Origin: Heterobilharzia americana
Lineage: Eukaryota; Platyhelminthes; Trematoda; Strigeidida; Schistosomatidae
Direction: 5' to 3'
Assembly: GCA_944470555.2 (NCBI GenBank)
Contig: OX104127.1
Location: 49,466,934 to 49,530,933, forward strand
DNA length: 64,000 bases
Position 1 is the first letter of the stretch. Each line of letters begins with the position of its first letter. Both the position numbers and the translations under genes were made by a program. The notes beneath the pieces were generated by a model, which was given only the letters and a program-made list of their open reading frames with translations, was not told the DNA's origin and did not search any database. Of this stretch, positions 1 through 11,053 are shown piece by piece.

Positions 1-370
1 TTAATGTTACCGTGTTCTAAACGGTTCACCGTGTGATATTACTTGGGTCGCGCATTATTAGGTGTACAGCTGTCGAACGTCTGCATTATCTATAAATTTC
101 ATGAATTTGAGACCAGGGTCGATAAATTAAACATGAGTCATTAAACACTTCCTGATTTCATACAACTAAAGCAATATAGAAAATAATAAGCAACTAAGTT
201 GTTCGATACGTTCAATTATCCAGTTATTATTAGCCACACTAAGCGATGTTTTAAGCAGCGGAGATTGCACCTGTAATTACCAGTGGAAAAATACTCAAAA
301 AAGGAGTCTAGTTGCGAACGAAATCGGCGCATGCTCATCCAGGTGAATACAAATGACCTAGTACACAGTG
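1..370. other. Unassigned AT-rich flank
   Basis: No coding potential, RNA gene or recognisable repeat is visible here. The stretch ends where the antisense RTE copy begins with its AAT-rich 3' tail. Confidence 0.4.
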
Positions 371-692
371 TTATCATTATTAACATTATTTGTCCCTTGA
401 GTTCCTACTGGAACATAGGGATTCAGTAGCACGCCTCCATTGCACTCTCTTCTCTGCAGTCTTCTCAACCTGGATCCACGACTCACAAGAAGCTTTCATT
501 TTTTCCTCATATGATCTCCCCCATGTCACCCTCAGCTGGGACGCCCAACTCGTCCTTTCCCATGCGGGTTCTACTCTAGGGCTTGACGCATGATGTCCCC
601 AATTAGCCATCTCAGTGTATGCCCAATCCAATCCATCTCCACTTTCTTCCTCTTTTGCACATTTGTTGGGCGATAGCTTCTTGGTTGGTTGC

Positions 693-799
<107 letters not shown>

Positions 800-801
800 A
801 G

Positions 802-815
802 TTCCTTGTTGCTTA
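802..815. repeat. Left target-site duplication of the PLE insertion
   Basis: The 14-mer TTCCTTGTTGCTTA occurs here and again at 1954-1967 in the same orientation. It is part of the host RTE sequence (antisense of the ...AAGCAACAAGGAAC... coding stretch), and the RTE reads on continuously after the second copy. Confidence 0.85.
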
Positions 816-853
816 ATATAAGTGAAAAACTTGGGCACTGTGGTAGAATGTAG

Positions 854-1394
854 TTCCATATTAGATTTGTTTATTTGATATAAAGCGCACAGTGATACAG
901 TATTATTTAATTGATTACGTTTCGAGCATAAATTATTACTGCTCATAATCATACCAGTGTAATCACACTTCTTTCGATATCTGATTTTATAGTCCTGTCA
1001 CCTGATCTCTCTTTGTTTTTTTGTTTTTTGATTGGTAGTAAAGTTTTCCATATCTCTGGTATAGGTGTTGCGTCATTCCTATTACATGTGTTGGGTGTGG
1101 ATTCGATGAACAAAGATTCAGTAATTAATCTCTCTCTCCACCTAGCTATATTAGACTTAAGTACAGTGGTTTTGTCCCACCCATCCTATTGTGTGGTTGT
1201 GTGTTAATGAATGTAATGCAATGGCTGAGTGTTTTTCTAGGTTATTGATCTTATTGGGGTCTGCCGTTCTATGTTTAGCTAAATTCCTATGTTCTGTTAA
1301 TCTAACTGACCCCGACCGGCTAGTTTGACCTATGTATTTGACCTCACAGTCATTACATGGAATTTGGTTGATTATATTATTTTGCTTAATTGGT
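854..1394 (-). pseudogene. PLE GIY-YIG endonuclease fragment, left arm
   Basis: On the minus strand the arm encodes the C-terminal GIY-YIG domain of a PLE polyprotein: a CxxC pair (IPCNDC), then KYIGQTSR with the YIG core, then RLTEHRNLAKH. It starts at an APIKQNN motif close to the spacer and stops at GQNHCT because of a frameshift. The rest of the C-terminus (ARWRERLITESLFIEST type) continues in another frame (ORF at 1013-1207 read antisense). The reverse transcriptase is absent. This is a broken copy. Confidence 0.8.
919..946 (-). ncRNA. Hairpin plus GAAAC motif in PLE 3' region (left arm)
   Basis: On the minus strand ATGAGCA, a loop, then TGCTC run straight into GAAACG. This resembles hammerhead stem II followed by the GAAA of the core. 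The expected CUGANGA in front is replaced by a sequence like AUUAUGA, so it is not a canonical hammerhead. Mirror copy at 1861-1888; degenerate relatives near 31535-31575 and 57270-57300. Confidence 0.35.
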
Positions 1395-1412
1395 GCTAAA
1401 AGATCCGATAGA

Positions 1413-1953
1413 ACCAATTAAGCAAAATAATATAATCTACCAAATTCCATGTAATGACTGTGAGGTCAAATACATAGGTCAAACTAGCCGGTCGGGGTCA
1501 GTTAGATTAACAGAACATAGGAATTTAGCTAAACATAGAACGGCAGACCCCAATAAGATCAATAACCTAGAAAAACACTCAGCCATTGCATTACATTCAT
1601 TAACACACAACCACACAATAGGATGGGTGGGACAAAACCACTGTACTTAAGTCTAATATAGCTAGGTGGAGAGAGAGATTAATTACTGAATCTTTGTTCA
1701 TCGAATCCACACCCAACACATGTAATAGGAATGACGCAACACCTATACCAGAGATATGGAAAACTTTACTACCAATCAAAAAACAAAAAAACAAAGAGAG
1801 ATCAGGTGACAGGACTATAAAATCAGATATCGAAAGAAGTGTGATTACACTGGTATGATTATGAGCAGTAATAATTTATGCTCGAAACGTAATCAATTAA
1901 ATAATACTGTATCACTGTGCGCTTTATATCAAATAAACAAATCTAATATGGAA
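1413..1953 (+). pseudogene. PLE GIY-YIG endonuclease fragment, right arm
   Basis: Mirror image of the left arm, on the plus strand. The protein read from about 1398 shows DPIEPIKQNN, IPCNDCEVKYIGQTSR and RLTEHRNLAKHRTADP, then the same premature stop after GQNHCT. The non-coding 3' region follows, with the GAAAC hairpin at 1861-1888. The copy ends at CTAATATGGAA directly against the right target-site duplication, about 38 bp short of the full 3' end seen in the left arm. Confidence 0.8.
1861..1888 (+). ncRNA. Hairpin plus GAAAC motif in PLE 3' region (right arm)
   Basis: Same motif as at 919-946, on the plus strand of the right arm: ATGAGCA, loop, TGCTC, GAAACG. PLE terminal repeats are known to carry hammerhead motifs in other animals, which makes the position suggestive. 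Two core positions do not fit. Confidence 0.35.
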
Positions 1954-1967
1954 TTCCTTGTTGCTTA
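1954..1967. repeat. Right target-site duplication of the PLE insertion
   Basis: TTCCTTGTTGCTTA, identical to 802-815. RTE copy A continues from here with TTCTTATTATTCTGGCC on its antisense strand. Confidence 0.85.
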
Positions 1968-3030
1968 TTCTTATTATTCTGGCCATCTGATCTTAAGTGT
2001 CAGTACCAAGTGAGCGTAGGCGATGGCTGTTGATGAATGTCTGTAGTTCGTTGGAAATGTCTTTCTTAACGCGCCAAGTTTCTGAACCATATAGCAGCAC
2101 TGACTCGACTGAGATTACTGTTGAAAATCCAGATCGTCTTCATACTTTATGCTGAGTGCAGTAGATCTCCACACTGGTTTCAGGTTAGTGAGCGCCTGTC
2201 TTGCTGTCCTTCCGATCCTGACTAGCTTTGACATCCTCATCTGTGCCTGTGCTGCCGGTAGTTGAAACGATACTGCCTAGGTAGGTAGGTAGGTGAAGGA
2301 GACAACTTCCGTTACACTTCTCCCGTTGATGTTGATTGGAGCTTGTTGATGCTGTTGTTGTTGTTGTTGTTGGTTGGGTATCTTCATCACCTGTGTCTTC
2401 TCTACACTCACTTGAAGTCCATTCCTCGCTGCCCCACCTCTTCTGTCAACTTGTTGGTTTTCGCCTGTAGATCTTCGAGTTTGTGCCACAAGACATTAGG
2501 CGGGAATGAGCATAGGCGAAATCCAAATCTTCTTCTGGGGTCTTTTCATCGGTCAAGCCAAACAGCGTATGCCCATCTTCTCGCTCCTCATAATTTGCTA
2601 TATGATTCAGCCGACCACAATCAGGGAGATGATGGGTGATAGTAGGCGGCAGCCTTGTCTTACTCCTGTCTTCACCTCAAAGGCGTCACTGAGCTCAGCT
2701 TTCCATTGTGAATTACTTGGCATGTGGAGTCTCCATATAGTTGTTGAATGAGGTTCACAAGGGCTTGTGGTACTCGATGGTGTTGAAGCAGTTTCCAAAT
2801 TACTTCACGGTCGATGTTGTCGGAAGTGTTTTCAAAATCGATGAAGTTGAGGTGTAGAGTTGACTGCCATTCTATGGTCTGTTCTGTGATGATGCGTAGG
2901 GTTGCAAATTGGTCGGCACATAATTTGTACTTCCTGAATCCAGCCAGCCAACCTGTTCCGATAGTAATTTTGAATCCAGAGCATTGTTTAGTCTCTAGAG
3001 TATGACATGGCATAATATGCTAATAACTAA

Positions 3031-6000
3031 GTACTTCGCATCATAAAATTTAATTTTCAAAATTTTTATTATTCACTGCTTAATCATAATTTCATTTCAG
3101 GAAGGTGAATGATGTACAGGACAACAGTTGATAAATAGGACACTTCAATGGAAATCGGAAACTTTTGGAACTTCATTAATGTTATGTGCAGAAATAAACA
3201 GTTTACTCGAGCATCATTTTGACTGTCAGAGTGAGAATGCCGTGGTTTGGCAGGCTCATATTTATACTTTGTGATGACCAGCAGTCTGCACTGTGGAGAT
3301 CGCGACTGACGTACCACTCGATTCATCTTTTACAGTGACACTCCAGAATAAGTTCAAACAACCAGGGGCCACTCTTTAAATGAGTCCATTGGGAGAGTTT
3401 ACTAGGTATGAAACCACTAAGACTTTAATTCAAGCTGGAATCAACTTTGGGTCTTCAAGAACCCACTAGGGAGGAGGAAGTAAACTATAGCAGTAAATAA
3501 TTCCCTGAAATCAATAGCCTAGGGTTCGATGAGATTCAAAAGTGGTTCTGAGCTTCATAGTCTTAACGGATTTACTAAGCTGAATTTACACAGTCAAGGA
3601 TTGACGCTATTTGACAGGTTGTCGTGCCACATTGCATTGTTTTTACACAATCGTCTACGCAAAGTCAGAACCCATCAGTATTTCGACGCGGTCTATCAAA
3701 CGTACTGTTCTACCGGACTATCCAATAGTGTTCTTCCTTCGTCTTGAACTAGTGGGTATATAACTAGTACAAAAAATTACTGGGTGGCTTCAGAGTCCGC
3801 AATTTTCACATACTTCCATTCCTTATGACATTGTAATCTTTGAGTCATCGGATATCATTTAGTAAGATATCTGCAAGCAAACGATAACTACTCTAATAGT
3901 CTTATCTTCGACAAAGAAGTGTGAGGACAGAGCAGTTAGGTACGTCATAGAAGAGGTAAGTTAAGTCTGATGCAATCCAGTAGGTAACTGATCATAGTTG
4001 ACCGATGATAATGCTTGAAAACGGTGCTGCATATCAGAATAGTTACCAGATCCAACTGTATTTTGGCTACATAAAGTACATATAAATGAAGTTGATACAT
4101 GAAATCTGTACACCTACCTTACACTACTGTGAAACATGGCAGTTACAGCCGAATCTGGGAACCATTCACGAATACATGTATGAAAATGTGTTGCGTCATT
4201 GAACAACCTAACTTTCCGAAGGTCTGGTTTTTACTAATTTCTTCAAAAGTCGAAATTGTTCGGATTTGATAAGCAGATTGGAAGATACATCTTCCTATTG
4301 AAAACATGCATTACATGAGAGGGAAACAAAATGATTCACTCATTAGGATGCTTCGTTCCTACTGTCACTGTTTCTATAGGTAAGCTATCTATGATGAATG
4401 CCTTCGTCCTGTTTGTATTTCGCATAACAGATATGAATTTGTCCAACAGAGTCATGATATTACTGGGTCTTCTCTGTCTAAATGAAACTGTCGTTACTCA
4501 GTTTTCTAAAACAAAACAATCAGTAGCAATTAATTGGAATGGAGAAAAACTTCAGTGCAATTACTGAAGTCATTAAAACCCCACTCAAGCTCACTAGTTT
4601 TAATTGTATAACCAATGAATAAACCTCTAGGAGGGCACGTAGCAAAAATCTTATCGATGCAGGTTGAAACATAATACGTTTATCTGATCACCGAATTCTC
4701 GATCTGCCAATTCTTTTCTAACTAGATGTACATACATATGCGACTAATTCACAATTCAAATTAGGAGTATTGTGGTCTATGTGATTAAATCTAGCCATAA
4801 AGTGTATGTTCGCCACCCAGAATGACAAAAGCATAGGGTGGTTATGATCCACTGACTACTGTATTATTGAAACGGTACCTTATTACACTCAATAAATAGT
4901 GTTTCAATTTCACAGGCCTTGCCTGGCTTCCCACTTCAGCCCAACGTCACCGACCAATGGACCGGGTTCCATTTAGACACATGTGTATGAAAACGGTGCA
5001 CACAGCAGCTATACACTCCTACTAAGTATGAAGGCCCCAATATCCTGGTTATCTACCAGTACCTCTTAGGCAGGGACGATAGGGAGTGTCCGGTCTGTGT
5101 TATCCTGCTATAGCAGGACTTATCTCACACTCATCATTCAACTAATGTCAAGCCCCTTGCCATCGTGTTTAAACGGCAGCACGCGGGCGCTCCAGCCTCT
5201 ATTATCTGTATGGTTAGCAGACAGTTTACCCTATTCAGGAGTCAAATGGAGAATGCTTCCGAAGACCTATTCTCGGCTAGGAGGGATGAGTAAAGTTTGA
5301 TTGCTTTCAGTCTTTAGTAGCGACCGCTGGTGCAGTTACCAAGGTGGACCTCATCATTGACCAGCCATCCATACTAGAGATATAGCCAGGTAGCAGGCCA
5401 ACTCGGTCCCAATAGTTTGGGCAAGTTACTCGGAAGAAACAGCATGCATATAGCCCACAGCCTTCATCATACCGTGCACGCATCATAAGACGCACACTAT
5501 TATGTCTCCCGGGACACATGAAGCAGCATCTCACTACTATAAGAAGCATCTTGAGCACAGGGATAAGTTAGGTACTCTGGAATATCCATCTTGTAATTCT
5601 GATTAGCTCTGCTATTATCCTGAGGTGAGCTTTTTCACTTTGAGACCTCAGCACTAGACAGACAGATTTGTCGGTGAGTTGATTTGCAGATTAATATCTG
5701 GTTAACGTCAAGAACCTCAATAAGGTCCACCATCGAACAAATATAATCTCCCGTCTCGTAAGCATCTAAGCTTTTACGCAGTATCTGGCATGCCAGACAT
5801 TCAAACGTAAGGTGTTTAGCATATATGGCTTAATTATGTACCGTCGATCAGGTGTTTTTACGGCGACCCAAAATACTGTAGCTATCAGAAGTGAGTAGAT
5901 AGCTTATTTTGCTCAGTAAATGCTACATTGAAATTCTCACTGCTTGGAATTTCTTTAGGAGTCATAAATCTATCTATGGTCATGTCATCAGTCATTTTCC

Positions 6001-8079
6001 GTAGAATCAAACGCATGTGTGATATATTATCATCACATTTTCCGAAATAACAACAGACAATGTAGATTTGTCTCTACCAATAAACAACTGCCCGAGTAAC
6101 GTACAGATGCGTCACTACTACATGCACAGTATATTGTCTCCATCCACTTCTATCGTCTTGCAATTTAGCAACAGAATTAGGAGAAAATATCACGGTAAAT
6201 GGTAACGGTTCTGTATGTGCACAACAACACATCTGATAACTACTCTTGGAATAGTTACGCGGAACTCTTAACTTTCATACTGACCAAATAATCATGCACC
6301 ATCAAACTTGCAAGTGCTTTTCTACTTGTCTCTACACCTCTCTCCCTCCGACTACATGCAACAACCTACTCATAAACTAGACGATAATCTAACAACAACT
6401 GGTCGTTATATATTACTGCTTATTAAACTGTTATTACTCACATTATTTAGGTGCCTTAATTATTTCATTTGGAAATATTGTACAAGAATTCCATACTGTA
6501 TTGTGTGCAATAAAATGATTGTTATTGTCAGCAGTAGCAGTATTACTATTGTCCCGGTGATACGGATCAACTGTTTGTCTTCAGGACAGATTGAAGGTAG
6601 TTGATAAGTTAACATGGTGCCTAGTTTCATATGGTTTTGTTCATCTGATAGTATCCTACAGGATAATGAGGACAACAAAATATGGTAAAGAACTGTTCAG
6701 GAGCAGAATATAAAGACTGAACTTCCTTTCTAAAGCCAGGTTACTTCCAAAGAAAACGTAGCAATAGGTTTTCAAAAAATCCGTTAGCATTCACTTCCCT
6801 TCTAAAAAATTATTTTTTTTAGAAATGACCAATTTTGCAATTTAAACAATCTGTTGACAGTATTTCTCTTCTTTTCTTTTCAATTAAAAACCATTGGATC
6901 GTTGCAGCTTTGAAATGATTAGCAGCAACTTTCTTTGAAGCCAAATAATCCCAGCATCATCCCCAGGGTCAATTTCTGATATGTCTAAAGCTGCATTAAT
7001 TATTCACCCGATAGTCATTCCACGCTAGATGCAAAATGTAGATTCTCCTGCAAACTGTTCAATTAATATTCTTTCGATAATAACAATATGCTCGAAAGGA
7101 TACATTGAGCTGCTGTGTATTATCTGTGAATCACGTCGTAGGTTTCGCCTAATTTCAGTAAGATTAAATAGGTTTTCGTATTAAAGCATGGTATCTGGGT
7201 CAACTGGTCTCCCATCCCTCTTTCCCTACTTATATATTCACTTTTGGGGATTTAAACGGGGTGCTGGGTTAGTACTCTGTTGGGGTACAGTACATATTTG
7301 CAAAGATTTTATAATTTTACTGTAGGCTGTTCATTTGCAGAATCAGTTAAAGAGAAAGACTGGGGAGAAATTTACTTGAATACTAATAAAATTTAAAAGA
7401 ATTGTTTTTCATGAGACTACAAATTTACTAGTCTTGAGTTGAAGCTAACTACAACTCACTAGTCTTACTTCTATCCTAGATCTTTGATGCATTCCTAGAA
7501 ATTTAGGATAGTAACCAAAATATCCTAGCAAACTACTGTTTTCATTTATTTAGCATTATATCTCGAGTTACTTATGAGTAGTGCGTTACCATAAAGCAAA
7601 CATTGATAATTGTGAATAGTTTGCATATTTGTTCATTTGTCCCAGTTGTAACTATTGTAACATGAAGAGGTTTGTATATCTTCTTCTTCTTCTTCATATC
7701 AAAGACTCAACATAGTGGTTAACGAGAAGCGAAACGAGGCACAAAACTTTGTTGAACTCTTAAAAGCAATATCGTACCGTTCAAGAAGTTGGTGTCAGTG
7801 ATGAGCAGGAATTAAAAAGAGAGATACTAAGGATTTTTAATCTCTGAGATGTCCCTATTCATCTATGATTATTTAACTTCTTTTGATGATCCATTGGTAG
7901 GCTGATTCTAACTGAGCTTAACAGATTGATTCTAACTAGAAAAGCTTTGAACATATCTACTATCATCGAGTTTCTAAAATCATTTATCATGTTTGCAGCA
8001 TGTCACCACTAAAGTTGATTCTGTAACTACTAATTTAGAAGTGTGGACCGACGGAATTAGGAAATATAAATCATTGAAT
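3031..8079. other. No gene recognised; GC-richer patch at about 4880-5660
   Basis: Only short, low-quality open frames occur here. About 4880-5660 is clearly richer in GC than its surroundings and reads like an old repeat (for example an LTR or LINE 3' end), but I cannot name it. A short CTT run lies near 7680. The rest appears to be AT-rich decayed DNA. Confidence 0.4.
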
Positions 8080-8255
8080 TCCAACCCAGTCGCTCGATGG
8101 TAATGTGCTGACAGAGTAATCTGAAGTTCCTATGTTCAATTTCTAGCAGGGCGGGGTCTTGGGTGTAAACTGCTGAGGAATCTCATACTGTCGAAATGTC
8201 CAGTGCTCCCAGGCTTCCAATGTTTCTCCAACTGATGTCAGTCCATGGCGAATAT
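8080..8255 (+). mobile_element. SINE2-type retroposon with decayed hammerhead
   Basis: A tRNA-like head (CCAGTCGCTCGATGGTAATG as box A, GTTCAATTTC as box B) is followed by CTGCTGAGGAATC...CGAAATGTCCAGTGC and a tail with CAACTGATGTCAGTCC. The core CUGAGGA survives, but stem II has lost its pairing. It is homologous to the SINE2 copies at 9600, 10500, 15780, 19600, 33123 and 36678. Confidence 0.7.
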
Positions 8256-9599
8256 CAACTAGATATTCGTAAGTGACGTGCCAGATTACCGACAGAAACA
8301 AACAATTGTTTTCAATAACTTCTTCAGGCTGCATAGTTATAAATCCATAAGAATAAGTAAAAAACAATAGCCAAAGTAGGGTATGACGTAAAATTATTTT
8401 AGTATTGAAATAGTCAGTGTTACAGGAAAAAGAGACTAAATTAGATGGGTGCAAGTTTTTACTAGATGAAATAGTAAGTAGTCTAGTGTTTTTTGTTATG
8501 TAATGAAACCGATATGAACAGAACAATCACGATATAAGGAGACAAAATCCACAGATTATCATTCATTTACTTGCATCTAACTACAGTAGAAATGTATTGA
8601 TGTTTATCTACTTGGGATCAAATAATCATGATATAACGATGGGTTATACACAAGTAGGATGAGTACAATTATCAAAAAACAAATGTAAATTGTTGCGTAA
8701 GGGTTGAGAATGTCTAGTAGATATAAACAAGGCCATAAAACGAATAATATATGAAACGAACGCCTCATTCGGAAATGAATGTGTATCAGTGAAATGAGAG
8801 AGACAAAGTAATAGAATGGGATGAGAGGCTAAAATAAGGATTTTATGATGGGAAAGTTCATAAAGAAAGTGCTGAACCCACCGCTAGTCAAGGTAAAAAA
8901 GATGAATTCATATATTTCCTTTCAACATATAGATCAGGTTTTCTTGGATTAATTCCTACACCTTCGGCTATAGACAACAGGTGCAGTCGTTCCCCTTTGG
9001 GGGGGGGACCTAACTTGTTTTGATGTTCACTAGCTAAAGGACTGCACCGTTGATATACTTTGTCATTTCTTTTTCTAATTAACCCGGTACATGTTAAGGA
9101 GTGCGCACGGATAGAGTTCTTTCAGTATGATCAACGGAAAATGTTCCTTTCTGATAACTTTGAAGAATTCTACAAATACAAACTACTTACTATTTACTAA
9201 AGGTATCACTGAATTTCAAGATACAACATAACTGATAATCTTTGACTTTCTATAGTGAAATGTAGAAAATCTGTGAAGATCAGCAGAAAGATATAGTGTT
9301 AGCAGTCGTTATGACTGAATTCGACTGATTGCTAATTATATGTAAATGACAAGTCATCGTTGAATGTTTTCTTTCATCTAGTATGTTTGTACTTTAGGTT
9401 TAATTTCACTATGAATATAAATTTTTCTATTACGCATGGATTTGTTTGTAAAGAAGTGAATACTTCAGTTTCATCATTCAGCACAGGCCTGTAACATACA
9501 TTCATCGCTCCCTGAATCAGATACTAAACCAAAACTTTTCAATTTTTAATAAATTATTGTCAATGTTCTCGTTATGATATGCTTCGAAGTAGATTTCCA
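8256..9599. other. Nothing recognised
   Basis: No supported gene. A run of nine G lies at about 8999-9007. The 127-aa frame at 8143-8526 on the minus strand overlaps the SINE and is not a gene. Confidence 0.4.
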
Positions 9600-9790
9600 C
9601 AAGTTCTGATGGTTAGCCATGACCTGACGGGAACATTGGAACGACTAGCTGAGCGACAACATGCGCTGGGGGAGTGAGTCATGTGAGCGCACTATTGAAG
9701 AGTACCATATTAGGATGAAACAGCTATCCAGAGCCCTAAGGTTTTTTGTGGTTCACTAACTGATACCATTCCTTCATGAATACCAGTTTA
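9600..9790 (+). mobile_element. SINE2-type retroposon
   Basis: Contains GCGCACTATTGAAGAG...GGATGAAACAGCTATCCAGAGCC, alignable to the SINE2 hammerhead. The core is UUGAAGA instead of CUGAAGA and stem II is weak. The tail CTAACTGATACCATTCC follows. The tRNA-like head is poorly preserved. Confidence 0.6.
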
Positions 9791-10318
9791 GAGTAAAATA
9801 ACTGTGTTTATATACTGTATATTGATAAAGTAACTGAAAATATTGGCAAACTATTGAACTACAATTCGGATGAATTCTTCGTGATTTATTGTTTATTTGT
9901 CACAGATCAATATTTCACTTGGTTATCGGCTCGTCTAAAATAATAGTATTGATAGTTATAATAATAATAGTAATAATAATGGTTTTATTCTGAAAGATAT
10001 TTCGGGAATATTGTATAGATTTTCCAGTATGTCATATACACAAGAAAAAAGGAAATAAATACAAATTACATATATAGGATAAAAATGTCTACTTCACCTA
10101 CAACTTTCTTGAAAATGTAGAGTTAATTAAGGTAAAAAATCATATAAGCAATTAGATTCACGATAGTGCATGAAGGGCGTCTTCTCTTCAAAAATCTGAA
10201 AAAGTTAGTTCCCTTTTATGAATTATGATAGCGTAATTTGAAGACAAAATTTATCTGAACAATGTGATGTATTTGCGCAATACATTTTGAACTATCTGAT
10301 CACATTTACTGATTAAGT

Positions 10319-10460
10319 AAATAAATATTAAACCGAAGAGTGGGAAGACAAATACAGCAACTAAGTCACTTCCTGTTTGTTTTCATCTTTCCTAATTTTT
10401 AATCCCCTATTATATTAGCTGTTGTATTTGTCCTCCCATTCTTCGGTTTAATATTTATTT
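10319..10460. mobile_element. MITE-like unit with 45-bp terminal inverted repeats (left)
   Basis: The ends 10319-10363 and 10416-10460 are inverted copies with a few mismatches; each contains AATATTAAACCGAAGA. The interior has no coding sequence. No clear target-site duplication. A second, mirrored copy lies at 10744-10885 because the whole unit is inside the palindrome. Confidence 0.5.
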
Positions 10461-10499
10461 GAATTTTGAGAGAGTTGTGAGGATTTGAAAATATTTCAA

Positions 10500-10630
10500 G
10501 TTGTTATTCATCGTAGACTGACGTCAGTTGGAGGAACAAAGGAAGTCTGGGAGCACTGGACAGCTGTTTCGTCCCAGTATGGGACTCGTCAGCAGTGCGC
10601 ACCCACGACCCCGCTAGGGATCAAACCCGC
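10500..10630 (-). mobile_element. SINE2 copy, best-preserved hammerhead of its family
   Basis: On the minus strand it runs from the box-B-like GGTTTGATCCC (10616-10628) through GGTGCGCACTGCTGACGAG and the hammerhead to the tail with CCAACTGACGTCAGTC. The tRNA head upstream of box B is lost at the palindrome junction. Its mirror in the right arm (from 10631) keeps only the part from GACGAAAC onwards. Confidence 0.75.
10553..10598 (-). ncRNA. Hammerhead ribozyme (SINE2 type), core intact
   Basis: Reading the minus strand: stem I GCACTG, core CTGACGA, stem II GTCCCATACTGGGAC, GAAA, 3-bp stem III CAG/CTG, then the GTC cleavage triplet and stem I partner CAGTGC. All conserved core residues of the hammerhead are present and stems I and II pair perfectly. 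Short stem III is usual for retroposon hammerheads, which often cleave best as dimers. It differs from Sm-alpha in all three stems. Confidence 0.75.
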
Positions 10631-10743
10631 GACGAAACAGCTGTCCAGTGCTCCCAGACTTCCTTTGTTCCTCCAACTGACGTCAGTCTACGATGAATAA
10701 CAACTTGAAATATTTTCAAATCCTCACAACTCTCTCAAAATTC

Positions 10744-10885
10744 AAATAAATATTAAACCGAAGAATGGGAGGACAAATACAACAGCTAACATAATAGGGG
10801 ATTAAAAATTAGGAAAGATGAAAACAAACAGGAAGTGACTTAGTTGCTGTATTTGTCTTCCCACTCTTCGGTTTAATATTTATTT
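10744..10885. mobile_element. MITE-like unit with terminal inverted repeats (right)
   Basis: Mirror image of 10319-10460 in the right palindrome arm; same 45-bp ends. Confidence 0.5.
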
Positions 10886-11053
10886 ACTTAACAAGTAAAT
10901 GTGATCAGATAGTTCAAAATATATTGCGCAAATACATCACATTGTTCAGATAAATTTTGTCTTCTAATTACGCTATCAAAATTCATAATACATAAATAAT
11001 AGTAAGCTGTGTACACTTTAATTAGTTTGCTTTGAAAAACAGAAGTTGATTAG

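Larger units (their letters stand above)
816..1953. mobile_element. Palindromic (tail-out inverted) Penelope-like element insertion
   Basis: A 1138-bp insertion into RTE copy A, bounded by 14-bp duplications. It consists of a minus-strand PLE 3' portion (1394 down to 816) and a plus-strand PLE 3' portion (1413-1953) joined at their 5'-truncated ends by an 18-bp spacer. The two arms, 854-1394 and 1413-1953, are 541 bp each; the only difference I saw is one base near the spacer. The left copy has 38 bp more of the 3' end. Both arms share the same frameshift downstream of the GIY-YIG segment, so they derive from one source. PLEs are known for copies with inverted or tandem partial units; this is an unusually clean young example. 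Confidence 0.85.
10217..10987. repeat. 771-bp palindrome with a SINE2 at its centre
   Basis: The arms 10217-10573 and 10631-10987 (357 bp each) are reverse complements; I saw about six single-base differences and no net indel. The loop is 10574-10630. Each arm carries a SINE2 3' part, its flank and a 142-bp MITE-like unit that is itself an inverted repeat. No target-site duplication is visible at the outer ends. The junction at 10630/10631 shows the trinucleotide GAC both as the expected continuation of the SINE (CGCGAC) and as the start of the copied arm (GACGAAAC). Confidence 0.9.

Noticed and set aside
1157..1650. Possible CRISPR-like or regulatory inverted repeat
   Set aside because: The arms are PLE coding sequence with GIY-YIG motifs; no short regular repeats with spacers.
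8143..8526. 127-aa minus-strand frame
   Set aside because: Starts in AT-rich DNA and ends through a SINE2 in antisense; no protein features.
10217..10987. Dismissing the palindrome as a pure assembly artefact
   Set aside because: The arms carry about six differences and a microhomology junction, which favour a real sequence. Artefact cannot be excluded without reads.
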